NCBI GenBank assembly: GCA_963707835.1
Contig: CAVPRI010000001.1
Span: 930,001-994,000 of the forward strand
Direction of reading: 5' to 3'
DNA length: 64,000 nucleotides
Source of the DNA: Bog-473 sp963707835
Lineage (GTDB): Bacteria; Actinomycetota; Acidimicrobiia; Acidimicrobiales; RAAP-2
A program made the translations under genes and the position numbers. Positions 41,293-49,884 of this stretch are shown piece after piece; position 1 is the first letter of the stretch; every line of letters begins with the position of its first letter. The notes below the pieces were generated by a model that saw only the letters and a list, made by a program, of their open reading frames with translations, searched no databases and was not told where the DNA came from.

Positions 41293-42423
41293 TCAGGCGA
41301 TGAGGTCGTTTCCGAGGTTCTCGATGTTGATGATGCAATTCTCGCCCGGCAGCGAGTAGTCGTAGCCCGCCATGGGGTACCCATTGGTCAGGAAGGCGAA
41401 GGACGTCCCGGTCTCGGGGTCCATGAAGCCGAGCTGCAACGGTGCTCCCCGGTGCCCGAAGGTGCGGGGCGAGCCGGTACGCGGGGCGAAGAGATCACCC
41501 CCGATCGTGCCGCTGACCATGGTGAACAGCGCGACGTTGGCCGTCTCTTCGCTTCCGCCGTAGAGCTTCTCACCGAACGGAGGCTCGGAGCGACGGATGC
41601 GCAGGGCGTCGGCCACGGTGCCGGCATCCCACAGACCCGAATGGAACACCGCCTGAGGGAGCAGGGCGACGTCGGCCGCGGTTCCGACGATGGAGTGGCT
41701 GGGCTCGCCGGCCGCCAGGACATCGGGGTTGGCCAGGTACCACGGGCCCCACGGATCGACGTCCTGGTCGTCGCTGGTGCGGTCGGTCTCGGTCGGGACG
41801 GCCAGGACCTCGTGGAACCGGTCGGCGGGGAGGGGGAGGATGAACCCGAGCCCCAGGGGCTCGACGATGGCCGTCCGGAGGTAGTCGGGGAAGGGCAGGC
41901 CGGTCCGCCGCTCGATCAGCTCGGCGATGACCCAGGCGGCCGAGGTCAGGTGGAACTGCAGCCTGCTGCCCGGCTCCCAGTCGAGGCGCCACTTGGCGAA
42001 GGCCTCGAGCCGCTTCGCACGGTCGAGCATCTTGGGGTAGCCCAGCGGGGCGAAGGGGAACCCGGCGGAGTGCGTCAGCACCTGCTCGACCGTGACGACC
42101 TCCTTGCCGTTGGTGCCGAACTCGGGGATGACGTCGGCCACCCGCTCGTCCAGTTTGAGCTGGCCGTCACCGAGCACCTTCCACACGGCGGCCGCCACGA
42201 CGTTGCGGCCGACCGACTGGAGGATGTAGCGGTGGTCATTGGTGGCGTCGCCGTAGGTCTCGAAGGCGACCAGCCGGCTCTGCCGGGCCACGGCCACCTG
42301 CGCGCTGGGGAGGCGGCCGGAGTCGACCTCCAGTCGCACCCGGTCCAAGAACACGTCGAGGCGTCGTGGGTCAATCCCGACCTCATCGGGAGTGGCCAGC
42401 TCGGTCGACATCGGTTGCACCAT
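41293..42423 (-). CDS. serine hydrolase, beta-lactamase/transpeptidase fold, altered active site
   Basis: About 376 residues from ATG 42423 (42411 and 42435 are alternatives). The class C beta-lactamase/esterase fold is recognised by VLTHSAGFPF, AELIERRTGLPF and FGHRGAPLQLGF (HRG near the KTG position). The catalytic S-x-x-K reads SVGR (S70-R73) and the Y-x-N region reads HLTS, so the lysine and tyrosine are gone. It may be a weak esterase or non-catalytic. No signal peptide is seen, so it is cytoplasmic. Between a ligase and an amidohydrolase on the same strand. Confidence 0.83.
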   Translation of the reverse strand: MVQPMSTELATPDEVGIDPRRLDVFLDRVRLEVDSGRLPSAQVAVARQSRLVAFETYGDATNDHRYILQSVGRNVVAAAVWKVLGDGQLKLDERVADVIPEFGTNGKEVVTVEQVLTHSAGFPFAPLGYPKMLDRAKRLEAFAKWRLDWEPGSRLQFHLTSAAWVIAELIERRTGLPFPDYLRTAIVEPLGLGFILPLPADRFHEVLAVPTETDRTSDDQDVDPWGPWYLANPDVLAAGEPSHSIVGTAADVALLPQAVFHSGLWDAGTVADALRIRRSEPPFGEKLYGGSEETANVALFTMVSGTIGGDLFAPRTGSPRTFGHRGAPLQLGFMDPETGTSFAFLTNGYPMAGYDYSLPGENCIINIENLGNDLIA

Positions 42424-42473
42424 GAGCCAAGTCATACTACAGGGCCTGGGTGGCGGACCGGCGTGGGGGATTC

Positions 42474-44063
42474 TCAGGTGAGCCGGTCGCGCAGCGTGGT
42501 CTTCAACACCTTGCCGGTGGCGTTCAGGGGTAGCTGGTCGACGATCTCGACCCGTCGGGGCACCTTGAAATTGGCCAGGTGACGGCGCGCATAGGCGATG
42601 ACCTCCTCGGGGGTCACCCCGGTGTCGCCCCGGGCCACGACGAACGCCGCGCCGACCTCGCCGAAGTAGTCGTCGGGCATGCCGACCACCGCGACCTGGG
42701 CCACGCCGGGCATGCCCAGGAGGGCCTTCTCGACCTCCGCCGGGGCCACGTTGAAGCCCCCCACGATGAACATGTCCTTCTTCCGATCGGTGATGCGCAC
42801 GTCGCCGTCCCCGTCGACCAGGCCCACGTCCCCCGTGTGCAGCCACCCGTCGACCACCGTGCGTGCCGTGGCCTCCTCGTCGCCGTAGTAGCCGCTGAAG
42901 AGATAGGGGCCGCGGAGAAGGATCTCGCCGGGGTCGCCGCGGGGCACGTCACTCCCGGCGTCGTCGACGAACCGCATCTCGACGTCGCGCAACGGGCGCC
43001 CCACGGTCGTCGCCACCACCTCTGGGGGGTCGTCGGGCGCGGTGAAGGTGGCCAGGGCGTGGTTCTCCGTGAGCCCATATGCAGACAGGATCCAACCGAT
43101 CCCGAGCTCCTCGCGCATGCGGCGGACCAGGACGGCCGGAATGGAGGCGGCGCCGATGATGGCGTGACCGAGTTCGGACAGGTCGCGCCCGGCACGGCTC
43201 GGATGGTCGAGCAGCGCAGAGAACATGGTCGGCGGCCCGGGCATGTGGGTGATCCGCTCCCGCTCCATCAGTTCGAGCACGACGCCCGGGTCGAAGACGG
43301 CCAGCGGGAACGCCACGGCCCCGGTCATCAAGCTCACCATCCACCCGGCCTTGTAGCCGAAGCAGTGGAAGAAGGGGGTGGGGATGACATACCGGCTCTG
43401 CTCACGCAGCCCGAAGTGCTCACCGAACACCTGGTAGCCCCGCAGGGTGGCCCCGTGACGGAGCATGACGCCCTTGGGCGACCCGGTCGTCCCCGAAGTG
43501 AAGATGATGTCGCTCACGTCCTCGGGCAACCCTGCCGCGACCGCCGCCTCGGCACGCTCGAGGGGTATCTCGTCGCCCCGGGACAGGAAGGCGTCCCAGC
43601 TGGGCGTGGTGGCCTCGCCCGGGAGCGGGAGGGCGACGGCGTCACGCAGGGCGCGCAGATGCGGCGTCACGTCCCGGACGGAGGCGGTGAAGTCGGTGTC
43701 GAGGAAGCCGTCGGCGGCCAGCAGGAGCGAGGCGTCCGTCTTGCCGAGGATGTACGAGGCCTCGTCGCCCTTGAGGCGGGTGTTCATCGGGACGAGCCAG
43801 GCCTGGGCGCCCAGGATGCCGAGCGCGGCGATGATCCACGACGACGAGTTCGGGGCCCACAGCGCCACGCGGTCGCCCGGGCCGACACTGCGGGCCAGCA
43901 GGCTGCGGGTCACGGCGAGCATGGCGCGCTCGACCTCGACGAACGAGAGCCGGTGATCCCCGTCGACGACGGCATCCCGGGTGCCGAAGCGGGCCGCGGC
44001 GGCCCGTGCCATCCTCGGCACCGTGCCATAGGTGTGGTCGGCGCGGTGTCGGTCGTTGGGCAC
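42474..44063 (-). CDS. acyl-CoA synthetase (FadD family)
   Basis: 529 residues. Seen: P-loop TSGTTGSPKGVM, SAYGLTEN, GWLHTGD, hinge DRKKDMFIVGG and the intact A10 lysine in NATGKVLK. It activates a medium- or long-chain, or alicyclic, acid as CoA thioester; it resembles the FadD3/FadD17-like actinobacterial set but I cannot assign a substrate. It leads the minus-strand unit ligase - serine hydrolase - amidohydrolase. ATG 44063 is divergent from the cupin gene at 44185. Confidence 0.93.
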   Translation of the reverse strand: MPNDRHRADHTYGTVPRMARAAAARFGTRDAVVDGDHRLSFVEVERAMLAVTRSLLARSVGPGDRVALWAPNSSSWIIAALGILGAQAWLVPMNTRLKGDEASYILGKTDASLLLAADGFLDTDFTASVRDVTPHLRALRDAVALPLPGEATTPSWDAFLSRGDEIPLERAEAAVAAGLPEDVSDIIFTSGTTGSPKGVMLRHGATLRGYQVFGEHFGLREQSRYVIPTPFFHCFGYKAGWMVSLMTGAVAFPLAVFDPGVVLELMERERITHMPGPPTMFSALLDHPSRAGRDLSELGHAIIGAASIPAVLVRRMREELGIGWILSAYGLTENHALATFTAPDDPPEVVATTVGRPLRDVEMRFVDDAGSDVPRGDPGEILLRGPYLFSGYYGDEEATARTVVDGWLHTGDVGLVDGDGDVRITDRKKDMFIVGGFNVAPAEVEKALLGMPGVAQVAVVGMPDDYFGEVGAAFVVARGDTGVTPEEVIAYARRHLANFKVPRRVEIVDQLPLNATGKVLKTTLRDRLT

Positions 44064-44184
44064 GCGGAGATGTGTTCAGCGCGGACCCGTCCTCACCGGC
44101 AAGGAGGGAGGGAGCCGCGGGCAGGGTGGCACGCTGTCGCCCCGCCTCGGTAGCCTCGGTCGAGATCGCAAGGAGCCGACGACC

Positions 44185-44637
44185 ATGCGCACGTTGATCA
44201 CGGGCATCGACGACGAGGGGCGCTCGTGCGTCGCCTCGGACTCCGACGTCATCGCGTCTGCAGTTCCCGGGATCGAGGGCGTGTTGAGCGCCCTGCTCTA
44301 CCGCACGACCGAGAGCCCACCACCGACGCGACCCCCTGCGCTTGCAGCCAACGTGGATGTGCAGCTGCCTCCGGGCATCCTCCGGGTCATGGTGGTCGAG
44401 CACCGGCCCGGCGAGGAGCTGACCGCGCAGGCGCCGGCGGCGACGATGCACAACACCGATGCGCTGGACATCATGTACGTCCTCTCGGGCGAAGCCCTGT
44501 TCCTCCTCGAGGACGGGGCGCACGCTGTGGCGGCGGGTGACTGCGTCATCACGACCGGTGTCGACCATGCCTGGCAGGTCGGTCCCGGCGGGCTCCGGTC
44601 GCTGGTGATCAGCGTCGGGACGCCCCGGCTGACCTGA
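44185..44637 (+). CDS. small cupin domain protein
   Basis: 150 residues. The C-terminal half is a cupin barrel: the EHRPGEELTAQAPAATMHNT segment, YVLSGEALFLLEDGAHAVAAGDCVIT and GVDHAW. The first metal motif keeps only scattered His/Glu, so metal binding is uncertain. Proteins of this size can be isomerases, oxygenase-like or simply ligand-binding. AAGGAG at 44170-44175 sets ATG 44185. It stands alone, divergent from the acyl-CoA synthetase and convergent with the thioesterase. Confidence 0.85.
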   Translation: MRTLITGIDDEGRSCVASDSDVIASAVPGIEGVLSALLYRTTESPPPTRPPALAANVDVQLPPGILRVMVVEHRPGEELTAQAPAATMHNTDALDIMYVLSGEALFLLEDGAHAVAAGDCVITTGVDHAWQVGPGGLRSLVISVGTPRLT

Positions 44638-44646
44638 TCGCCGGGC

Positions 44647-45444
44647 TCAGGGGCCGAAGATGCGGCCCGTGGCCGTGACACACAGGCGCTCGGCGTTCCC
44701 CGCATCGCGCGCCTCGGCTCGGCTCAGGCCGTGGGCGAGTTCGGCGGTGGCGACGACCGGGCCGACGCGGGCCGCGAGGAGGTAACGCAGCGCCAGCGAG
44801 CACAGGGTCGTGCCGGGCGGCGCCAGCGAGAGCATGGCCTGCTCGACGGCCGTGGCGATGAGGCCACCGTTGATGGTGCCTGCCGCGTTGAGGACATCGG
44901 GGGCGTGGGGGAGGATGGCGGTGCCCGGGCCGGGGCTCTCGCAGCGGATGCGCTCGGCGAACGGAACCTCGAGTCGGGAGCCGCGACCGGCGTGTCGCTC
45001 GATACCGTTCCAGCCGGGCTGCAGTTGCACTGCCTCGTCGGGTGCTGCCACGAACGACGCCGCGGCAAAGCCGATGGCGTCGCCATTCTCGGAAGTGAAG
45101 TCGACGGAGCTGACGAGGACCGAGCGCCCGAGCTTGATGATGCGTGCTGCCCCCCTGACCTGGCCGGCACCCGGCGGGGGCGTGTAGAAGTGGACGTCGA
45201 GCTCGAGCGTCACCGGGACCCGCGGGCGGGTCACGTCGACGGCCAGCAGCCCGGCCAGAGTGTCGGCCCAGACCGCCAGGATCGATGCTCGAAGGTGCGC
45301 GGTCCCAGGTACGCACATCTCTGGCGTGACCTCGGCCGATCCGTAGAGCTCCTCGCCGGCTCGTCGCACCTCCCAGCCGAGCTCCAGCACAGCGTTGCCC
45401 CACCTGGGCGAGTCGATCTCCTCGGCTTGCGAGGCGCTCGCCAC
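44647..45444 (-). CDS. double-hotdog acyl-CoA thioesterase-like protein
   Basis: 265 residues from GTG 45444. Two hotdog folds can be traced: the first around ILAVWADTLAG and LELDVHFY, the second around VLNAAGTINGGLIATAVEQA and SLALRYLLAARVGPVVATAEL. The N-G-G phrase in the second is typical of PaaI-type thioesterases. It probably releases free acids from acyl-CoA or acts on hydroxyacyl-CoA as a hydratase. The GTG lies 4 nt after the exporter stop, so the two genes are coupled; the exporter might expel the released acid. Confidence 0.8.
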   Translation of the reverse strand: MASASQAEEIDSPRWGNAVLELGWEVRRAGEELYGSAEVTPEMCVPGTAHLRASILAVWADTLAGLLAVDVTRPRVPVTLELDVHFYTPPPGAGQVRGAARIIKLGRSVLVSSVDFTSENGDAIGFAAASFVAAPDEAVQLQPGWNGIERHAGRGSRLEVPFAERIRCESPGPGTAILPHAPDVLNAAGTINGGLIATAVEQAMLSLAPPGTTLCSLALRYLLAARVGPVVATAELAHGLSRAEARDAGNAERLCVTATGRIFGP

Positions 45445-45448
45445 GGAC

Positions 45449-46951
45449 TCAGGTTTCCACGGACTGGACGACGGGAGCAAGGTCGAGGGCGTGGACTCCC
45501 TCGGCATTGCCGTCGTCGTCCGGCCGACGAATGTGGCTCGGAACCAGCGCGACACACAGGACTCCTCCGATGACCAAGCACCCGGCCGCCGCGAGGAGGG
45601 CGAGGCGGTAGCCACCGGCCAGCGCGTGCTGCGGCGGGCTCCCCGCGGCGAGCAGGGACCTGGTTCGGTTGCTCGAGATCACCCCGAGGATGGCGACGCA
45701 CAGTGCCCCCGCGACCTGAGTGCTCACGTTGACCACGCCGGTTCCCAGCCCCGCGTGCGCCTTGGGGATCCCCGAGACTCCGATGTTGAGGAGCGGGGTG
45801 AAGGTCAGGGCGGTGCCGACGCCCATCAAGGCCGTGGAGACGAGGATCTGGGGGAAGTACGCCGTGTGGGGCCCGGCGAAGGCGAACAGCACCAGGCCGG
45901 AGAACGTGAGCGCCATCCCGATCAGCGCCGTCGGCTTGGGCCTGAGTGCCCGCGTGATGCGGTTGGCCGGGCCCAGCGTCATGGCGGCCAGGATGAGGGT
46001 CTGCGGCAGGAAGGCCGCTCCGGTCTGCAGCGCATCGAAGCCGAGGATGTGTTGGAAGAACAGGACGCCGATGAAGCCGGTGCTGAATTGGCCCATTCCC
46101 GTGAACATCCTGGTCACGCTGGTCGAGCCCAGTCCACGCGAGCGCAGGACAGGGATGGGCATGATCGGGTTGGTGAGGCGGGACTCGAGCAGGAAGAAGG
46201 CGACGATCGAGACCACGGCAGCGCTGCCGAACAGGATCGTGTGGCCCGAGGACCACCCGTACTCGGCGGAGGTCACGATGGTGTAGACGACGAGCATCAG
46301 GCTGGCCGTGCTGAGGACGGCTCCCCCGACGTCGAGCCCGGCCCGGATGCCGAGTCCCCGGCTCTCGTCGAGGAGGATGAAACCCGCCACGAGGGTGCAG
46401 ATCCCGATGGGGACGTTGATGAAGAAGATCCAGTGCCAGCTGAGGAACTGGATCAGGATCCCCCCGATCAGCAGGCCGAACGAGCTGCCTCCGATGGCCA
46501 CCACCACGTACACGCTGATGGCCTTGGCGCGGGTGCGCAGGTTTCGGAATTCTCCCACGATCATGGCCAGCACCACCGAAGCGGTAAGGGCGGCCCCGGC
46601 ACCCTGGACGAAACGGCCGCCAATCAGCATGGCCTGGCTCGAGGCCATGCCGCAGAAGACCGACGACACGGTGAACAGCGTCACGCCTCCGAGGAAGATC
46701 TTCTTGCGGCCCAGCAGGTCGCCAAGGCGGCCCGCCATGAGGAGGAGGCCGCCATAGCTGATCAGGTAGGCATCGATCACCCAGGCCAGGCTCGCCTGGC
46801 TGAAGCCGAGGCTGCGCTGGATGGTGGGGAGCGCCACGTTGACGATCGTGGCGTCGATGACCGTCATGGCGGTTCCGAGGCAGATCACGCTGAGGGCGAT
46901 CCAGCGCCGGAGGTCGACCTCAGTGGACACTTCTCGAAGATAATCACTCAT
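45449..46951 (-). CDS. MFS transporter, DHA2 (EmrB/QacA) family, 14 TM
   Basis: 500-residue proton-coupled exporter. Seen: motif A as GRLGDLLGRKK between TM2 and TM3, the antiporter motif C-like GPxLGG region (GGSSFGLLIGGIL), WHWIFFINVPIG, and about 14 hydrophobic segments. Typical cargoes are drugs, dyes or toxic organic acids. The ATG at 46951-46949 lies inside an AATCACT-N5-AGTGATT palindrome, so the divergent MarR regulator probably represses it directly. Followed by a thioesterase on the same strand. Confidence 0.93.
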   Translation of the reverse strand: MSDYLREVSTEVDLRRWIALSVICLGTAMTVIDATIVNVALPTIQRSLGFSQASLAWVIDAYLISYGGLLLMAGRLGDLLGRKKIFLGGVTLFTVSSVFCGMASSQAMLIGGRFVQGAGAALTASVVLAMIVGEFRNLRTRAKAISVYVVVAIGGSSFGLLIGGILIQFLSWHWIFFINVPIGICTLVAGFILLDESRGLGIRAGLDVGGAVLSTASLMLVVYTIVTSAEYGWSSGHTILFGSAAVVSIVAFFLLESRLTNPIMPIPVLRSRGLGSTSVTRMFTGMGQFSTGFIGVLFFQHILGFDALQTGAAFLPQTLILAAMTLGPANRITRALRPKPTALIGMALTFSGLVLFAFAGPHTAYFPQILVSTALMGVGTALTFTPLLNIGVSGIPKAHAGLGTGVVNVSTQVAGALCVAILGVISSNRTRSLLAAGSPPQHALAGGYRLALLAAAGCLVIGGVLCVALVPSHIRRPDDDGNAEGVHALDLAPVVQSVET

Positions 46952-46960
46952 TTAGTGATT
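46942..46960. promoter_or_regulatory. MarR operator candidate AATCACT-N5-AGTGATT
   Basis: Perfect 7-bp arms around CATTT, in one of the most AT-rich stretches of the window, spanning the exporter start codon. The size and symmetry match MarR-family operators. It is 43 bp before the MarR gene and so could control both divergent genes. Confidence 0.7.
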
Positions 46961-46990
46961 GTCAACTCAGCATGAAAGCCATCAATTCCC

Positions 46991-46996
46991 TATAAT
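46991..46996 (+). promoter_or_regulatory. consensus -10 box TATAAT of marR, leaderless start
   Basis: A perfect TATAAT ends 6 nt before the MarR ATG at 47003, so transcription would start at or next to the A of the start codon. No ribosome site is present between them. A leaderless mRNA, common in actinobacteria, is the natural reading. Confidence 0.65.
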
Positions 46997-47002
46997 CATC
47001 CT

Positions 47003-47467
47003 ATGTCGATCGATCGGGGGGCTCATCGGCAGGCAGCGGAGGGTGACGCGAGCGTTGCCGTCCAGCTGACCCGCCTCACCAAGGCGGTCTACCGCCACAC
47101 CTCAGAGGCCGAGCTCGGAATGCGATACCGCCAATTCGTGGCCCTGGCCTATCTCAGGACCAATCCGCGGATCTCCCAGCACGAGCTGGGTCAGGCGATG
47201 CTCGTCGATGCCAACAACCTCGTCATCGTGCTCAACGAGCTCGAATCGGCCGGGTATGCCCTGCGGACGCGTGACCCCGAGGACCGGCGCCGTCACCTGG
47301 TGGAGATCACCGCGGAGGGGGTGGAGGCGTTCGAGCAGGCCGAGGAGGTCATCGCGGGCGTCGAGGACGTGGTGCTCGCCGGCCTGAACGCGGCGGAACG
47401 GGGGGAGCTCGGCCGGCTGCTGGCCCGGGCGGTCGATGGTGCTTCCCTCGCGGCGGCGTCCAACTGA
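47003..47467 (+). CDS. MarR family transcriptional regulator
   Basis: 154 residues. Winged helix from about 40 to 105: ISQHELGQAMLVDANNLVIVLNELESAGY as recognition part and RDPEDRRRHLVEIT as the wing, with the family's D-x-R-x-x-R. Usually a dimeric repressor released by phenolic or other organic acids. It is divergent from the DHA2 exporter, and the operator lies between them. ATG 47003 is preceded by TATAAT with no leader. Confidence 0.93.
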   Translation: MSIDRGAHRQAAEGDASVAVQLTRLTKAVYRHTSEAELGMRYRQFVALAYLRTNPRISQHELGQAMLVDANNLVIVLNELESAGYALRTRDPEDRRRHLVEITAEGVEAFEQAEEVIAGVEDVVLAGLNAAERGELGRLLARAVDGASLAAASN

Positions 47468-47551
47468 GCCCGGACCGACGAACCGGACGGGGCCCCGCCG
47501 GGCTGGTCCTGACGCCCGGGGCGAGCGCGGCGACGCGACCACTCGGGGCTG

Positions 47552-48055
47552 TTGGCCATCGACACGGCGACGGAGCGCATCGGGATCGTGACCGAACGGA
47601 TCGAGTTCCCCGGGCAGGCGGCCGGCCTCCGGCGGGTGGACCCGCCCCACGTCTGCATCGACGTCGTGCGCGCCGCGGTGACGACCCTGGCCGACCGGCT
47701 GTCGGTCCCGGAGGGGCGCATTGCCGTCGGGGGGCGCTCCTTCGGGGGGAGGATGTGCTCCATGGCCGTGGCCCAAGGGCTCGAGGCCGCGGCGCTCGTG
47801 CTGGTCAGTTACCCGCTGCACCCTCCGGGACGACCCGAACGGCTGAGAACCGAGCACTTCCCCGAACTGCGAGTCCCCTGCCTGTTCGTGTCGGGCCAGC
47901 GCGACGCCTTCGCCTCGCCCCAGGAGCTGGCCACCGAGACGACGGCGATTCCCGGCCCCGTCACACTCGAGACGGTCGAGGGCGATCACTCGCTGCGCAA
48001 GAGCGAGCAGGAGGCGGCGGGGATCGTGGCGTCGTGGCTTGCCGCGCTGCGGTGA
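47552..48055 (+). CDS. alpha/beta-hydrolase fold protein (5' end in another frame)
   Basis: 167 residues visible in this frame from TTG 47552, with the nucleophile elbow GGRSFGG, the acid region in SGQRDAFASP and the final His in EGDHSL. It resembles the KANL3/Tex30-like or dienelactone-hydrolase-like group. The missing N-terminus is found one frame over from about 47503 (LVLTPGASA), and removing one G near 47528-47530 joins them to RRDHSGLLAID. No clear start codon lies upstream, so the gene is either mis-sequenced or decaying. Follows marR by some 40-80 nt. Confidence 0.75.
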   Translation: MAIDTATERIGIVTERIEFPGQAAGLRRVDPPHVCIDVVRAAVTTLADRLSVPEGRIAVGGRSFGGRMCSMAVAQGLEAAALVLVSYPLHPPGRPERLRTEHFPELRVPCLFVSGQRDAFASPQELATETTAIPGPVTLETVEGDHSLRKSEQEAAGIVASWLAALR

Positions 48056-48136
48056 CGGAAACCGTATGCTTCTCGGCCTGGAGCGTTCGGCAGCACGGCG
48101 ACGGCTCCCGCTTGATCGGAGAAGGAAGGAACGAGC

Positions 48137-48685
48137 GTGCATTGGGTCTTGGGTGACGTCACCGCATCCTCCGTCAATCTGGCGCTGCTGATCCTGCGGG
48201 TGGTGGTGGGGGCCGTCTTCATCGCGCACGGCTACAACCACATCTACGGCGGGGGGAAGATCGAAGGCACCGGCCGGTGGTTCGAGTCGCTGGGCATGCG
48301 GCCCGGGATCCTGCACGCCTGGATGGCGAGCCTCACCGAGCTCGGGGCGGGTGCGCTCCTCGTCCTCGGGCTGCTCACGCCGCTCGCCGGGGCCGGCGTC
48401 GTCGGCGTCATGGTGGTGGCATGGATCACCAATCACCGCAAGAACGGATTCTTCATCTTCCGCCCCGGTGAAGGCTACGAGTACGTCATGGTGCTCACCG
48501 CCTTGGGCGTCGTGGTCGGAACCCTCGGCCCGGGGGAGTGGAGCATCGATGGGCACGTGAGCAGCTTGCAGAACCTCTGGGGCTGGCCGGGATTCTGGAT
48601 ATCTTTCGGCCTCGGCCTGCTCGGTGCGATCGCACTGCTGGCCGCATACTGGCGGCCGCAGCCGGCCACGGACACGAAGGGGTGA
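48137..48685 (+). CDS. DoxX family membrane protein
   Basis: 182 residues with four hydrophobic segments (about 12-32, 62-82, 84-100 and 152-172). Seen: LLILRVVVGAVFIAHGYNHIYGG, the DoxX hallmark start, and TELGAGALLVLGLLTPLAG. DoxX proteins are inner-membrane and linked to thiosulfate:quinone oxidoreduction or redox stress in some species; the role here is unknown. GAAGGAAGGA just before GTG 48137 sets the start. It ends 5 nt before the thiolase ATG. Confidence 0.9.
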   Translation: MHWVLGDVTASSVNLALLILRVVVGAVFIAHGYNHIYGGGKIEGTGRWFESLGMRPGILHAWMASLTELGAGALLVLGLLTPLAGAGVVGVMVVAWITNHRKNGFFIFRPGEGYEYVMVLTALGVVVGTLGPGEWSIDGHVSSLQNLWGWPGFWISFGLGLLGAIALLAAYWRPQPATDTKG

Positions 48686-48690
48686 GCACC

Positions 48691-49872
48691 ATGCCTGAAG
48701 CCGTTATCGTCTCGACCGCCCGGACCGCGGTGGGGACCGCTTTCAAGGGATCGCTGGTCGACGTCGACGCGCTGGATCTGGCCACCGCAGCCGTGGGGGA
48801 AGCGGTGCGCCGCGCCGGGGTCGACCCGGCCGCGGTCGACGACGTCGTCCTCGGCGAATCGCTCTACGGGGGTGGCGACATCGCCCGCTACGCCGCGATC
48901 GAGGCCGGCCTGATCCAGGCCCCCGGCCTGGCCCACAACCGCCACTGCGCGTCGGGCCTGGCCGCGCTGCAGTCAGCGGCAGCCTCCATCCGCTCGGGTA
49001 TGGACCGGATCGTCGTAGCCGGGGGTGTCCAGTCGCAGTCCACCTCCCCAACCGCCACGCGTCGCGTCCCGGGCACCGACGACTGGGAGGAGTGGCTCTC
49101 GCCCAGCCACCGCAGCACTCCCGAGGCACCGAATCGGGACATGTCCATCACCGTCGGCTGGAACGCGGCCACCAAAGCGAACTTGACCCGTGAGGACCAG
49201 GATGCCTGGGCGCTCCGCTCGCACCAGCGAGCAGTGGCCGGTATCGACGCCGGCAGCTTCGTGGAGGAGATCTTCCCGCTCCAGGTCACCCGCCGCGACG
49301 GCTCGACCTTCACTTTCGCCGTCGACGAGCACCCGCGGCGCGACACGACGCTGGAGAAGCTGGCGTCGCTCAAGCCCCTCCACCCCGAGATCGAAGGGTT
49401 CAGCATCACGGCGGGCAACGCGTCTGGCATCAATGACGGTGCCGCGGCGATGGTGGTGACCGACGACGCCACGAGCAGCGAGCTCGGGCTCGAGCCCCTG
49501 GCCGTGGTGCGCGCCTGGGCCTCGGTGGGCGTCGACCCGTCGGAGACGGGCATCGCCCCCACCGTGGCCATTCCGAAGGCGCTCGGACGCGCCGGCCTCT
49601 CCATCGACGAGATCGATCTCTGGGAGGTCAACGAGGCGTTCGCCTCGGTCGCCGTGGCCACCACCAAGCTGCTGGGGCTCGACGACGCGTTGGTCAACGT
49701 CCTCGGTAGTGGTTGCAGCCTGGGCCACCCGGTCGCCATGACCGGGGCCCGCATGGTGATCTCCCTGGTCCACGAGCTCCGGCGCCGTGGTGGCGGCACC
49801 GCCGTTGCCGCCATGTGCGCCGGTGGGGGAATGTCGACCGCCCTGGTCCTGGAGGTACCGGCTCCGGCCTGA
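48691..49872 (+). CDS. acetyl-CoA acyltransferase (thiolase)
   Basis: 393 residues; cleaves 3-oxoacyl-CoA with CoA. All catalytic positions are present: Cys86 in NRHCASGL, NEAF (314-317), His346 in GCSLGHP and Cys376 in CAGGG. The phrase CSLGHP for the more common CALGHP is a minor change. Normal length for a tetrameric or dimeric degradative thiolase. ATG 48691 is 5 nt after doxX. It would finish beta-oxidation rounds begun by the acyl-CoA dehydrogenases elsewhere in the window. Confidence 0.94.
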   Translation: MPEAVIVSTARTAVGTAFKGSLVDVDALDLATAAVGEAVRRAGVDPAAVDDVVLGESLYGGGDIARYAAIEAGLIQAPGLAHNRHCASGLAALQSAAASIRSGMDRIVVAGGVQSQSTSPTATRRVPGTDDWEEWLSPSHRSTPEAPNRDMSITVGWNAATKANLTREDQDAWALRSHQRAVAGIDAGSFVEEIFPLQVTRRDGSTFTFAVDEHPRRDTTLEKLASLKPLHPEIEGFSITAGNASGINDGAAAMVVTDDATSSELGLEPLAVVRAWASVGVDPSETGIAPTVAIPKALGRAGLSIDEIDLWEVNEAFASVAVATTKLLGLDDALVNVLGSGCSLGHPVAMTGARMVISLVHELRRRGGGTAVAAMCAGGGMSTALVLEVPAPA

Positions 49873-49884
49873 TCGCGGGAGCTC

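Noticed and set aside
48149..48164. GGTGACGTCACC palindrome near the doxX start
   Set aside because: It lies in codons for Gly-Asp-Val-Thr and lacks the full motif; codon coincidence is enough.
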